Assembly (NCBI RefSeq): GCF_025698545.1
Contig: NC_068565.1
Span: forward strand, 4,030,001-4,094,000
Direction of reading: 5' to 3'
Origin: Gossypium raimondii
Taxonomy: Eukaryota; Streptophyta; Magnoliopsida; Malvales; Malvaceae
DNA: 64,000 nt
Made by a program: the position numbers and the translations under genes
The notes under the pieces: generated by a model
Seen by the model: only the letters and a program-made list of their open reading frames with translations
What the model was told of the DNA's origin: nothing
The model's database searches: none
Part shown: in pieces, positions 47,401 through 57,991 of the stretch
Position numbering within the stretch: position 1 is the stretch's first letter
How the letters are laid out: each line of letters opens with the position of its first letter

Positions 47401-48240
47401 AAATTTTCCCCCGAAATCCCCACTGTTGCCCCTATTTTGCTATCCTTCTCTGTGCGTTTTCGGGTGTATTTTGCAGGTACAAGGGCAGTAGTCGACGTGG
47501 AGGTACGGAGGCGCGGGCGTGGCACATACGTGGGAGAGGTATGCTCGTGCGAAGGTGACAGAGGCTAGGGCAGGAGCAGCTACACGCGCGCAGGCGCAAC
47601 ACGCGCAAAGAGAAGGCCTGGTGGTTGCGGCGCTAGTTGGGGGCTGATGCTAGGGTTTCTGGCATTTGGTTCAGGCCAGTTGGGCCACTTTGTGATTGGG
47701 CTTGGGGGAAATTGGGCCTACTTAGGTTTAGGCCTGCTAATGTAAAAAAGTTGGACTGTATTATTATTTTTTTTGGACTTTAATTTTTTAATTTGGTTTA
47801 TTTATTACGGGCCGGGCAAAAATTGGGCCTTACACTCTCTATGCACAAGAGCAGAGAAGAGTAAACAGAATATAGGAGCATTCTGAATAAGCTTTTCAGG
47901 CCAGGAGTAGGGAAAGCTCAAGCTCGAGCTCAAGCTACAAAGGCAAGAAGCCTTGGACAGAAAAGAAAGAAAAAGGGAAGAAAGATGCTGCTAAAAAGAA
48001 GTTTCCACCATACACTTATTGCAAAAAGACCACTCACTTAGAAAAATATTATTGGTACAGGCTTGACATTCAGTGTAAAAGTTGCAAGCAACTAGGCCAC
48101 ATTGAAAAGGTTTGCAAGAACAAGGCAAAAACACAACCACAGTAGTAGAATCAAGCTCAAGCTGCTGAAGATAGGCAATCTTAGGAGGAGCATGTCTTTA
48201 CTGTCTCTTGCTTTGCAAGTTCGAGCAAAGTCAGGAAAAA
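44434..48240 (+). pseudogene. Copia gag remnant, split by a nested LTR
   Basis: The N-terminal gag domain (FSPPSPVFDGENYNIWAVKI, then HDLRSVVL) and the RNA-binding middle (IAQISQHDEDCAKKYKAMSC, IVEKVITTLPEKYE) lie left of the nested element. The part with the CCHC zinc knuckle (CKSCKQLGHIEKVCKN, about 48071-48125) lies to its right. Fossil, not coding-competent. Confidence 0.85.
45028..47834 (+). mobile_element. Gypsy-type solo LTR nested in the Copia gag (fossil), 2.8 kb
   Basis: A 5-bp duplication CTCTC (45023-45027 and 47835-47839) flanks a gene-free block. Its first kilobase matches the LTR at 61356-64000: GAGTCGCCACCGATCTTTT, TTCGGGAGTCGGTTACGCAC and TTAGCACCCTCGTAACGCCC. It ends ...GGGCCTTACA. 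With no internal region or second LTR, it is a solo LTR left by recombination of a longer element. The long LTR suggests the Tekay/Del branch of Gypsy, but that is a guess. It is younger than the Copia element it entered. Confidence 0.8.
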
Positions 48241-51183
48241 TTAGTTTATTGACAGTGGCTGCACTCATCACATAGCTTCAGATGAAGGCATGTTTAAGGA
48301 GCTAGACACCAGCTTTGTGTCTAAAGTTAAAATTGGGAATGGTGAGTTCATCGAGGCCAAAGGCAAAGGTAATGCTGTGATTTGTACTCAGTCAGGTAAC
48401 AAAACCGTCTCAGAAGTTCTTTTTGTATCTGACATTGATCAGAATTTGCTTAGTGTTGGGTTACTCTATTATTTTTGAAGGAAAGACTTGTGTGATCAAA
48501 GATTTTTTTGATCAAGTGTTGATGACAATAGTTGTGCATGATAGATCCTTTATTTTGGATGTGAATCAGTTAGAAGCAAAGGCATATACAGCTCTAATTG
48601 ATGAATCATGTTTGTGGCGAATCATGTTTGTGGCGTAAGAGGCTGGGGCATGTGAACTATAAGTCACTTGGCTTACTGCACAAGATGAATCTAGTTGAAG
48701 ACATGTCCAAGATCGAGCCTAGGAATGATGTTTGTGAAGTCTGTCAACTTGGCAAGCAGACCAGGCTACCTTTTACTGTTAATAAAACCTGGAGAGCTCA
48801 AGTGAGACTCCAACTGGTTCATACTGACATTTTGTGGACCCATGAAGACTTCCTCCTTGAATGGAAACATGTATTTTACATTGTTCATTGATGATTGCAC
48901 TAGATTTTGTTAGGTGAGCTTTCTAAAACAAAAGTCAAAAGTGGCTGACTTCTTCTGCAAGTTTAAGGCATTGGCTGAGAATCGAACCAGTTGCAAGTTG
49001 AAGATTTTGAGGTCAGATAATGGGACTGAGTATGTGTCTCAAAAGTTCTAGAAGGTCTGTGATAAAGCTGGAATTCAACACCAATTAACCATAATCTACA
49101 CACCACAGCAGAATGTTGTTTGTGAAAGAAAGAACAGGACTGTTCTCGATATGGCCAAGTACCTGTTATTTGAATGCAAAATGCCTAACATTTTTTGGGC
49201 TGAGGCAGTAAATACCTTTGTGTATCTGCTAAACAGTCAAAGGCAAAACACCATTTGAAGCTTGGTTTGGACACAAGCCAACTGTCTCATACTTAGAAGT
49301 GTTTGGTTGCATATGCTATACACTGGTGCCAGCTGAGAAGAGAACTAAGCTAGAGAAAAAGTCCATGCTCGTAGTCTTTGTTGGCTACAGCAGTGTGAAG
49401 AAAGGGTATATGGTATTCGATCTATCCACTAAGAGGATCGTTGTGAGCAGAGATGTGAAATTCAATGAAGGGAGATGTTGGAAATGGGATGGAACAGATG
49501 CAAGCTTGTCTGAGCAAGACCAGCATGATCTTAACTTACAGCATACTGAGATTGAAGCTGATGCTGAGGATGATTATGATGATGCACCTGTTAGAGGCAC
49601 TAGAACCTTAATGAACATCTATGAAAGATGTGGTATGACCATTGTCGAGCCTTTCCTACTTTGATGAGGCTGCAAAGGAGCGCTGCTAGAAAGAAGCAAT
49701 AGAAACTGAAATGAAGATGATCCACAAAAATGACACTTGAGAGCTAGTTGATAGGCCAGCAAATAAGAAAGTTATTGGTGTAAAATGAGTGTTCAGGACC
49801 AAGAACAATACAGATGGGTCCCTGAATAAGCACAAAGCTAAGCTGGTTGTAAAGGGATACAGTCAGCAGCATGGCATCAATTACTCTGAAACCTTTGCAC
49901 CAGTTGTAATGTTAGATACCATAACGCTGTTGTTTGCCTTAGTTGCTCAAAAGTAGTGGAAAGTGCACCAGCTGGATGTTAAATCAGCTTTTCTAAATGG
50001 ATTTCTCAAGGAAGAGATTTTTGTTGAGCAACCTGATGGATTCAAGGTTCTTGGTGAAGAACACAAGGTCTACAAGCTGAAGAAGGCTTTGTATGGTCTA
50101 AAATAGGCTCCAAGGGCTGGTATGACAGAATTGATGCCTACTTGTCAAGGCTGGGGTTCGAGAAGAGCTTTAGTGAGCCTACACTCTATGTGAAGAAGGC
50201 TGAGAAAGAAACATTTCTGATTGTGTCTTTGTTTGTAGATGATCTGCTGGTTACTGGTTGTAGGGGTAAGTTGATTGAAGAATTCAAGAAGTGGGTGCAA
50301 GATGTTTTCGAGACGACTGATTTAGGCTTGATATCCTACTTCCTTGGTATGAAAGTGAATCAGAGTGAGCATGGTATTTTTATAAGCCAGCAAGATTTTG
50401 CACTGAAGGTTCTAAGCAAGTTCTACATGACAAATTGCAAGCCTGCTAGCACTCTTATGGTTCTAGGAGAAAAACTCTCAAGCAACAATGATCATGATCG
50501 TGTGGATGAGAAAAGCTACAGAAGTCTGGTTGGTTGCCTACTTTACCTGACAACAACAAGGTCAGACATCATGTATACAGTTAGCCTTATATCGAGGTTC
50601 ATGCATTGCTTCAATGTAGCTTATTTTAAAGCTGCTAAAATAGTCTTGAGTTATGTCAAAGGGACCTTAAACTATGGAGTGAAGTTTGAGAGAGCTAAGG
50701 AGCTGAAGTTGGTTGACAATTCAGACAGTGACTGGGCTGGCTCAGCTGATGATATGAAGAGCACATCGGGCTACTTCTTCACTCTAGGTTTAGGAGTTTT
50801 TTGTTGGAGCTCTAAGAAACAACAGACAGTAGCTTAATCCACTATAGAGGTAGAGTATATTGCAGCTGCTACTACTGTTAATCAAGCCATTTGGCTTAGG
50901 AAGCTTTTGTGTGACTTGAATTCTGATCATGAGGAAGAAACAGAGATCAAAGTGGATAATCAATCAGTAGTTGTTATTGCCAAGAATCCTTTTTTTCATG
51001 GCAAGACCAAGCATTTCAAGATTAAGTATCATTTTGTAAGGGAAGCAGAATTGTCAAAGGAAGTCAACTTAATTTATTGTTGCTCGGTTCAGCTTGCAGA
51101 CATTCTGACCAAGCCACTAGCTGCTACAAGATTCGAGTATTTGAAGAAGGAAATTGGAGTATGCTGCTTTGTAGCCAAGGAGG
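48240..51183 (+). pseudogene. Copia pol remnant (protease, integrase, RT, RNase H)
   Basis: Parts are recognisable in order. They are the protease active-site region (IDSGCTHH near 48250), the pre-integrase zinc region (GHVNYKSLGLLHKMN, CEVCQLGKQTRLPF, 48650-48775), the integrase core (SDNGTEYVSQKF near 49015), the reverse transcriptase with FVDDLLVTG near 50230-50260, and RNase H (DSDWAGSADDMKSTSGYF, then KTKHFKIKYHFVREA and LADILTKPLA up to 51120). The region is a fossil with multiple interruptions. Confidence 0.88.
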
Positions 51184-51185
51184 AG

Positions 51186-51595
51186 TGTTGAAAGGTGGCA
51201 ACACAACAACAGCATGCAAGTGACCCAGCAACACAGCATCAGCATGCAAATGTCCATGGTGTAATTCGGTTATAGAGCTTTTGTAATAGTTGACTTTTGC
51301 TAGTTTAGTTGTAATCCTTTTTTGTTTGTTCAGCTAAGGATTAATCATGTATTTAGCTGATTTAGTAGTCATTTAGGTTGTCTTTAAGCTGATTTAATAG
51401 CTTGGATACTTGCACAAGCAAGTTTTGTTTTTTTACCAATGTAATTGAACTACTTATGTATATGGCATTTTTGCTTATTCAAGTAATGAAGTTGATCTTT
51501 TCTTCATCATCCAACATTCGTATTTTGCTTTTGTTTTTCATCTTTCAAACACAAATTTTTGTTTTTGATCTTGAGTTATTGATTTAAACTCAACA
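51186..51595 (+). repeat. Right LTR of the Copia element
   Basis: This is the 410-bp direct repeat of 43914-44321, preceded by a purine tract (AAGGAGGAG) and followed by the target duplication TGGAT. Confidence 0.92.
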
Positions 51596-52194
51596 TGGAT
51601 CATTTTCCTTTAGAACAAAATAACTATTAGTCGATGAAAAGTTAATCCTTGTTTAGTAGTACATATTAAAATAATAGGTATTCACGCAAATATATACAAC
51701 TATCAGATTTAAAAAATAATAATAAAACAAATTAGGGAGGCTGAGTTTTTTATTAAAAAAAGGGTGAAGTTGAGCTAGGTGCTTGACTTAGGCGACGCAA
51801 ACATGAGAGTAGTGAAAAAAAAAATAAGGGCCAAGTAGTGGGAGTTTTGGTCCAAGCATATCGACCCTAAATCTAAGCTTACTTCAATTCAGGCACGTTA
51901 CTAAGAAGAAGCAGACAGCTATAACTTTGTTTATCTCTATTGTGCAGCTGCCTATTATCATCTCAAAAATATCGGTAGAAGTGCCATATCAACAAGCTAT
52001 ATAAGCCTTATCAAACTTGATGTCCGAAAAGATTTTAAGTCATTTAATGTTTTTATTCATATATTTCTACGAGTAGGACCAATCAAACATTAAAGATGAA
52101 AATCAATGTTCAAACATTATTTGATGAATTGAAAACTTTTTGTATATGATTTTTGTATTTTAATTAATATTTTAATTAGGCAGTAAATGCAGGA
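51596..52194. other. Intergenic, receptor kinase intron or 5' flank remnants
   Basis: The segment 51890-51970 resembles the flank at 30010-30080 (AGGCACGTTACTAAGAAGAAGC, then CTTTGTTTATCTCTATTG-like words). Otherwise it is AT-rich with no supported feature. Confidence 0.4.
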
Positions 52195-52352
52195 CAACTG
52201 TAATCGAAAAGGGAAACTGATGTTAAGGTTTCCACAGAAAGTAAGGCCACAGTCCTTGCCTAGGCCTCTAGCGGTGGAAGCCCGAGGGAAGAAAGATAGA
52301 GAAAGGGCCAGCAGGTGCAGGAGGAGACAAAATAATTGAAGTTTTGGTCTTG
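52195..52352 (-). pseudogene. LRK10-like receptor kinase pseudogene, signal peptide and GUB_WAK start
   Basis: The minus strand reads ARPKLQLFCLLLHLLALSLS, then FFPRASTARGLGKDCGLTFC, then [11 protein letters not shown]. This is the signal peptide and first cysteines of the extracellular domain as in the gene at 57992-60680. The start codon position holds ATA. The match stops after about 52 codons. It is a truncated exon 1 with no kinase attached on its left. Confidence 0.8.
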
Positions 52353-52774
52353 CTATCCTAACGTTCCAGTGGCAGAGAAAGGAGATTAATTAATTAAGGC
52401 TGAGGCTAACCAAGTGAAGCATTCTATTTCTTCATCTAACAGTTATGTTTATCTTTCACCCTTGTGCCAATGAAAGTTATGTTTATCTTTACGGTGCCAA
52501 TCAATCTGTGGCTGAAAAGTCAGTCCACTAATAAAGCCAATTGTAGTGTCAATATTTCATAACCAAAAAAAGTCAGTCTTTGGATATTTTTCTTCATATA
52601 TTTCTACACATACAACCAACCAAACAGGAATTAAAGAAGAAAATCCATGTTCGACTTCACAATTAGAGGTAATGAATTCTTTGTAGTTCATCCAATCAAA
52701 TCTGAACAATTGGGAGGTTAACATAAGCTACAACACTTCAATATCCAGCAACAACAATCTAATAAACATAACAA

Positions 52775-53115
52775 AAAGGCAACAATTATCATTTTCCTCA
52801 CGAGACTGTTTTCACTTTCTGTCATGTTTTCAAGTTCTATGCTCTTCTCTAGTTCAAGTCGATCATAAATCCATGTAGGAAATTAAATTTGACTTGAATG
52901 ATCAACAAATATTTAAATTTATCTTCTTTCCCACAATTTCCATTAGTATCATTCTAAAACTATAAACATCAGCTTTATATGATACCTCTAATGTTTTTAT
53001 AAAACAATTAAGGAGTTATATATTCAAATGTACCTCGTGCTGTGAAAGAAATAATGTTATCATCCACTTAGTACAATTTTATAAATCCAAAATCCAAACT
53101 TTCGGATTAAAGCTT
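52775..53115 (-). pseudogene. LRK10-like receptor kinase pseudogene, C-lobe piece
   Basis: The minus strand shows eroded kinase subdomain VII-XI sequence. It carries ISFTARGTFEY-like words near 53030, FYKNIRG and KADVYSF near 52960-52990, LMEIVG near 52930, SWIYDRLEL near 52860 and [14 protein letters not shown] near 52780-52800, with several small deletions. It is dead. It abuts copy B of the duplicated Alba block on its right. Confidence 0.7.
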
Positions 53116-53770
53116 TATATTAAATTTTTTGTACTTTATAGTTAATTTTAATTATAATTATTTTGATAATATAATTTATAATTGTAATTTGCACTAATAA
53201 CCTAAACAATTAACATCTCCCTAACAATTTTACCATTTGTATCCTCTTTTGGAATAATAAGAATTGAGAGAAAACAAAATTTGTATGAACATTAATGTTC
53301 ATTATTATGACCTTGTTGGCTAAATTAGTGTAATATCAATTGGAAGAGTAAAATTATTAAAAAATTAAATTAAAATCACAGAAATAAAATAAAAAATTTA
53401 ATCTTTTAAATATTCAATGAATACCCAATTATTACAACATAATCATTTATTTAAAACTATTTTTATACTCTTTTTCAAATGCTAAAATGCCTTGAATCAT
53501 CTCAAATTGATCTGTTTTTAGTGTCTAAAAATATTTAAAACTTAGTAAATTTAAATAAAAAATCATACCTAAATTCAAATCGAATTAAATAGGTTTAGAA
53601 ATAGGTAATGGGGTTTTTGCAGGATTGCACTATTAAATGTGAAAGTTCCTTTGGCTATAGGAGTTACGTAAATGAAGCTACCTCATTCATCCCTTCATCC
53701 ATTTCCTATTTCTATTTTTACAAATTCTATATTCATGTGTTCTAATTTTGAAAGGTATATGCCTTGAGCA

Positions 53771-54275
53771 TAGAGGTGTTCATGGGCCGGGCGGCCCGGC
53801 CCGGCCCGACGGCCCGCCCGAAATATGGGAGAGTTTGGGTAAAAATATAGGCCCGAAATATGGGCTTGGGCAAAAAAACGAGGCCCGATTAAAAAATGAG
53901 CCGGGCCTCGGGCACAACTTTGGTGGCCCCTGCCCGCCCGCCCGAATAATAAATATTTTTATTTTTATTTTTTAACTTTAAAATACTTTTAAAATACTTT
54001 TTAAATTTTTTAATTTTAAAATTTTTTAAATATTTTTAAAATACTTTTTTAATTTTTTAATTTTAAAATATTTTTAAAATACTTTTTAAATTTTATTTTA
54101 ATTTTAAAATAAATTTTTGGTATTTATTTAAAAACGGGCGGGCAGGCCCGGCTTATAATTTTTCCGGCCAGGCCTGGGCAAAATTCTAGGCCCATATTTC
54201 TGGCGGGCCGGGCCTAGGACCCGGGCCGAATTTTTTTGGGCCCGCCCGAGCCCGGCCCGCCCATGAGCACCTCTA
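53771..54275. mobile_element. GC-rich hAT-type MITE, 505 bp
   Basis: Inverted ends are TAGAGGTGTTCATGGGC and the reverse complement of the right end, TAGAGGTGCTCATGGGC. A perfect 8-bp duplication CTTGAGCA (53763-53770 and 54276-54283) flanks it, as in hAT elements. Long stretches of GGCCCGGCCCG next to both ends pair with each other, while the centre is AT-rich. Copy A of the duplication has no such element at the matching place near 23775. Confidence 0.85.
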
Positions 54276-54649
54276 CTTGAGCACAACTTTTTTTAATTCT
54301 TGTTAGTTTATGAGATATTTTCACATTTTTTTATATAAAAATATGTTTTAGTTTCTAATATTTTAAATATATAGGTTCTGTTCTAATACTTTATTTGCAA
54401 ATTATGTCTATTGTTTTTAATAATTATGAAAATTGCAATCAAAATCGATGAACTAAAAATTCAACAATAATTAAATCAAATAAAACGTGAATATATTCAA
54501 ACAAAATTAATAGATAACATCAGATCAACTAATAGTACTGTAAATTCAACAATAAAGGGAATAATTAGAATCTATATAAACAATGAAGAAAAAATTAAAG
54601 ACGTAACAAGAGTTGCATCCAACAGGACCAATACTGTTTCGATTACGTT

Positions 54650-56973
54650 TTGCTACCGCCTTATGCCGCTGCCTGAATTTGCCTATTTGATGTAAACCCA
54701 CGGCCCCTTCCACCATATTCCCAACAAAATTGTCCATTTTTTACCGATAGACGAACTAGATTGATAATCAATATTCCTTTTTTTTTTATTAATTCTCTAA
54801 GAGTTAAATCCTTCTGAATCATCAAAATATCCAGATTCATTTCTCCCCGTTGAATAGAGGATATAACAATTTCGTTTAGATTTATCAGTCTAAGCAGGAG
54901 GCAATATACTTTAATATTATTGATTATTCTTTGATTTAAAGAATCATCCCATATCAATTGAAAACGTAAATACCTTTTTAGGAAGAAATCAAGCTCTGCT
55001 TCCGTGCTGCTCTTGTATTGCTTTTTCTTTCTATTTTTTTTGTCTGATTTATCATAATCTTCTTCAACATCTTTTTCTTGGTTTGAGTGAACGGATTTAA
55101 AATTTCCTTGTTTTTGTGCATCTGGTACAAAACCCCCTTCACTTATGGGTTCTTTTTCTTCTTGATTTCAATTCTCTAATCCAATAATTTGTTTTTCGTT
55201 TGGTGCTATAAGGGAGTCCCTTTTTTTATTTTCAGTAATATTTTTATTAATGTTCATATTTCCATTAAAATTGAAATGAAGTAATTTTATTGGTATGATC
55301 CATGGTTTAACCTTATATGCATTATATAGCAGCACAAATTCTGGGAAGAACCAAAGTTCTAGATTCAATATAGGATGACTTAGTATTTCTTCATTCAGTC
55401 CCATCCAATCAAAATGGCTTCCTTCTTTATTGGACGGGTTGCTTTCTTAATCTTGATAAATTGTGAAATAAAAAAAATGTCCCTTTTATCAATTATTTGA
55501 TAATTCTTAACCACAGTCTTAATATTTTTGTTACTCTTGGTACTGGTATATATCGACCCAGGACTCAATATCGACCTTATTTTTAAGACAAAAATGAAGA
55601 ATTCTTCAATTAAAAAACTTTTTTATGCAAAAAATTTCTCATAGCATCTAGGATATCGCCTTCTCCTAGATAATTATGGATAGGGATATCCCTCAGTGTA
55701 TCAAATTTTTTTTGTTTATCCATGTTGTAATGATAAGAACTCTCTTCCCTCTTATTTAATTTCTTGGAATGGTGATCCATAAGCATACGAGTCCCTCTTA
55801 TCTTGATAATTAATATATTTATATGATAAAAAATCATATCCATAGTGTTTTTTAAATTTAAATTTTTTATATTTTTGTTCTTGATTCAATTTATATTCTT
55901 GAGTCAGTAATGAGTTCACTTGAATTTTTTTTCTTGTAATGAATTAATCTTTCCTTTTCATCTGAATCCCATTTTGTTAAATCTTTATTTTGAGCCAGAT
56001 AGTGTTGATTGACTCTATTTCGTCATTGTCTTGGTACTAATTTTAGCCATCTATTCTGAACTAAATTGTATTGATAATGACTCCTTAACTAGTTTGTCCA
56101 TTCATTTATTCTAGAATGCCAAACGATTTTCTGTCTTAACCCATAATGATGTTTTAATCTGGAATGAGATACTCCATATTCTTTAAAATAATCTTTTATT
56201 TCATTTTTAAGAAAAAGAAATGTTCCATGATATTGAAGGATAGGTTTGAATTTATAAAAACTAATAACTTGGGTTTGTGATAATTTGTAAAATACATATG
56301 CTTGTGAGAGGGAGGATAAGTCACAAAGCTTTTTCATTTTTATTTCTAATTCCTTGCCACGGCCACCTTGGGGAGGGGCTTCATAATTGTAGCCTCCATC
56401 TTCCATCCTATCAGCCTGTTGTCCATTGTATCCACGTCCACGGCCACGGGAACCTCGCCCTCTGCCTCGACCATAGCCACGATTGTGATTCCCGCCTCCA
56501 TCCTCATACTCAACATTCCCTCTACTCATTGGCCTTCTTCTACCATCTCGACCATTATGTGATCCTAGCTACCTTCACCCGATTAACTGGTAATGGAGGT
56601 TGATTCCCGATAGATGACATATCCAATTCTATTTTTGAAAGGGTTATAGTAATGATGGACACATGCCTAGTGGTCTCCAATGGAACAAGTCCTTCTTCCA
56701 AAGGCTCCCCCATATCAGTTATATTCGTGGATCCAATTGATGTAATCTGATGAAGACCCACAATTCTTTTCTTAATTAACTCTACAATAGTTACAGCCTG
56801 TTAATGGCTTTTCCCATTGCCTTAAACACTATTTGATTGGAGCCGTTTTCCTGAAGCAAAGTCAAGGCGTAACTCATATAATTGCGCATACTGCCTTGAT
56901 TGCTGATCCGAATCTCCTTCTCGTCAATGGTTGCCTCTGCTTTCGGCCTCTCCACTCTCTGGTAACGATCCAT
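54650..56973 (-). pseudogene. Broken Alba-domain gene copy, split by plastid DNA
   Basis: This is the duplicate of the open copy at 24165-24851. On the minus strand it begins MDRYQRVERPKAEATIDEKE at 56973 and keeps most of the Alba domain. A small deletion near 56800 after KAMGKAIN shifts the frame. The Arg/Gly tail ([12 protein letters not shown], near 56440) is then cut by 1.6 kb of plastid sequence, and the last codons ([14 protein letters not shown]) lie on the far side near 54665-54700. It cannot make a full protein. A shorter product ending in plastid-derived sequence is possible only in principle. Confidence 0.88.
54723..56353 (-). other. ycf1: Nuclear insertion of plastid DNA: ycf1 (TIC214) C-terminal part
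   Basis: The minus strand encodes recognisable Ycf1 segments in the native order. They are [20 protein letters not shown] and [10 protein letters not shown] near 56150-56330, KKFDTLRDIPIHNYLGEGD near 55660-55720, [20 protein letters not shown] and [14 protein letters not shown] near 55290-55390, and [20 protein letters not shown] with [17 protein letters not shown] near 54800-54950. Ycf1 is part of the plastid protein-import machinery and is plastid-encoded. Here it lies between two halves of a nuclear Alba gene, so it is a nuclear plastid-derived insertion. Frame breaks show it is non-functional. The junctions fall just after ...CCATATTCCC and just before CTTGCCACGG-type Alba sequence. Confidence 0.9.
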
Positions 56974-57237
56974 CTTTAATGCTTTGTTAATGGAGGATTA
57001 ATTGGGAGGGTAAGCTACACTAAGCGGGAGCCCTCTTCTACACCTTATTTCTCTTTCTTTTACACCCTAATGCCTTGGCACATAGGGTGTATAATATATA
57101 TACTTTAGTTTTAGATTTGTGATTGTGAATCGAATTCCGATTCCGATTACTGTTAGGAATGGAGTTCTTACTGTTTTTATAGAATTAGTACACAAACCTA
57201 GGAGTATAGAATTAGGACATAAACTTTAATGTTGAGT

Positions 57238-57476
57238 CAGGGGTTCGCAGGGAGCCCGGCTCGGAAAAAGTTTTTTATTTAGATTTTTTAAAATTTTTAA
57301 AATTTTAAATTAGTAAAAATAAAATTTTACTTCGACCTTTCTTAAAAATGATAAAAAATTAATTTAATATTTTTAAAATTATAAAGATATAGACTATTAA
57401 AAGGATAAAATTATACTTTTACTATTATAAAAATTACAATTTAATTTCCACCTAAACAAATTTCTAACTTAACCTT
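57238..57476. mobile_element. hAT-like MITE, about 239 bp (copy 4 of the family)
   Basis: The left end is CAGGGGTTCGCAGGGAGCC. The interior matches the copies at 12345, 25195 and 33928 (AATTATAAAGATATAGACTA and AAAATTATAC words). Flanks TGTTGAGT (57230-57237) and TGTTGAGC (57477-57484) agree at 7 of 8 bases. Copy A of the duplication lacks it. The right end is eroded, so the boundary is less sure. Confidence 0.5.
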
Positions 57477-57723
57477 TGTTGAGCCATTGAGCCCAAATTC
57501 TAATGTCGAATAATTTAATTAAATAATGGACTTCTCTTTCCTTCCTACAGATTCTTTCTTATATTAAGAATGCAGATTTAACCATTAAATAGAATACAAA
57601 GAAAATGATCTAAACTATTGGGTGTAAACAAAAATTTCTAAAGATTTTATATTAATTTCTTGCAAATTTATAAATTGTTTTCTTAATAGTTATGTATAAA
57701 AAAAGTTTAAAAATAAAGATTAA

Positions 57724-57875
57724 ATGTCGATTGAGTTTTTAACTCGATTGATATGAGTATTATTGTCAATGCAGGAAGATGTGGGTTCGAGTGCGATAAA
57801 GCACATTATCCTCTTATTTATGGGTTGAGGAGGAACTATTGGTAGTTCTAGACATTGTGTCAAAAAGAACAAATA
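57724..57875 (+). repeat. tRNA-derived SINE-like element
   Basis: A box A-like TAACTCGATTGATATGAG (about 57738-57756) is followed by a box B GGGTTCGAGTGC (57783-57794). A conserved body (GCACATTATCCTC, TTATGGGTTGAGGAGG, GGTAGTTCTAGACATTGTG) and an A-rich end follow. The layout is that of plant tRNA-derived SINEs. I recall the same body from many places in cotton DNA. No target duplication was fixed. Confidence 0.55.
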
Positions 57876-57991
57876 TGGTCAAAACATATAATGAGATTGT
57901 TCAAAAATAAAAATAAAAATTAAATAAGACCATTGAAACATTGCATAACTTGCAATACATTATATTCCCATATCTATTGAATTCTTAATTA

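Larger units (their letters stand above)
43914..51595 (+). mobile_element. Fossil Ty1/Copia LTR retrotransposon, 7.7 kb including a nested insertion
   Basis: Left LTR 43914-44321 and right LTR 51186-51595 begin TGTTGAAA and end CTCAACA. They are flanked by the 5-bp duplication TGGAT (43909-43913 and 51596-51600). A primer site TGGTATCAAGAGC follows the left LTR (initiator-Met tRNA type), and a purine-rich tract precedes the right LTR. The gag-protease-integrase-reverse transcriptase-RNase H order is that of Copia. The coding region is broken in roughly a dozen places. The LTRs differ at about 17-19 sites by eye (4-5 per cent), suggesting an age of a few million years. A Gypsy-type solo LTR is nested inside gag. 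Confidence 0.92.
53146..57570. repeat. Segmental duplication, copy B (pairs with 23237-25170)
   Basis: It is collinear with copy A from the shared GATAATATAATTTATAATTG to the ATAATGGACTTCTCTTT near its right end. It is enlarged by the GC-rich MITE (53771-54275), the plastid insertion (54723-56353) and a small MITE (57238-57476), all absent from copy A. It also keeps a 60-bp piece at about 53610-53670 that copy A lacks. The unit is repeated directly about 30 kb apart. Confidence 0.85.

Noticed and set aside
47150-47520. A host gene exon pair with GTAAGT and TGCAGG borders
   Set aside because: The same layout recurs in the related LTR at about 63655-63969, so it belongs to the LTR's own leader region, not to a host gene.
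54723-56353. The window being plastid DNA or containing a working ycf1 gene
   Set aside because: The ycf1 part is short, interrupted in frame and sits between two halves of a nuclear Alba gene copy.
57738-57794. A tRNA gene
   Set aside because: Box A and box B words are present, but no cloverleaf, anticodon arm or acceptor stem can be formed. A SINE fits better.
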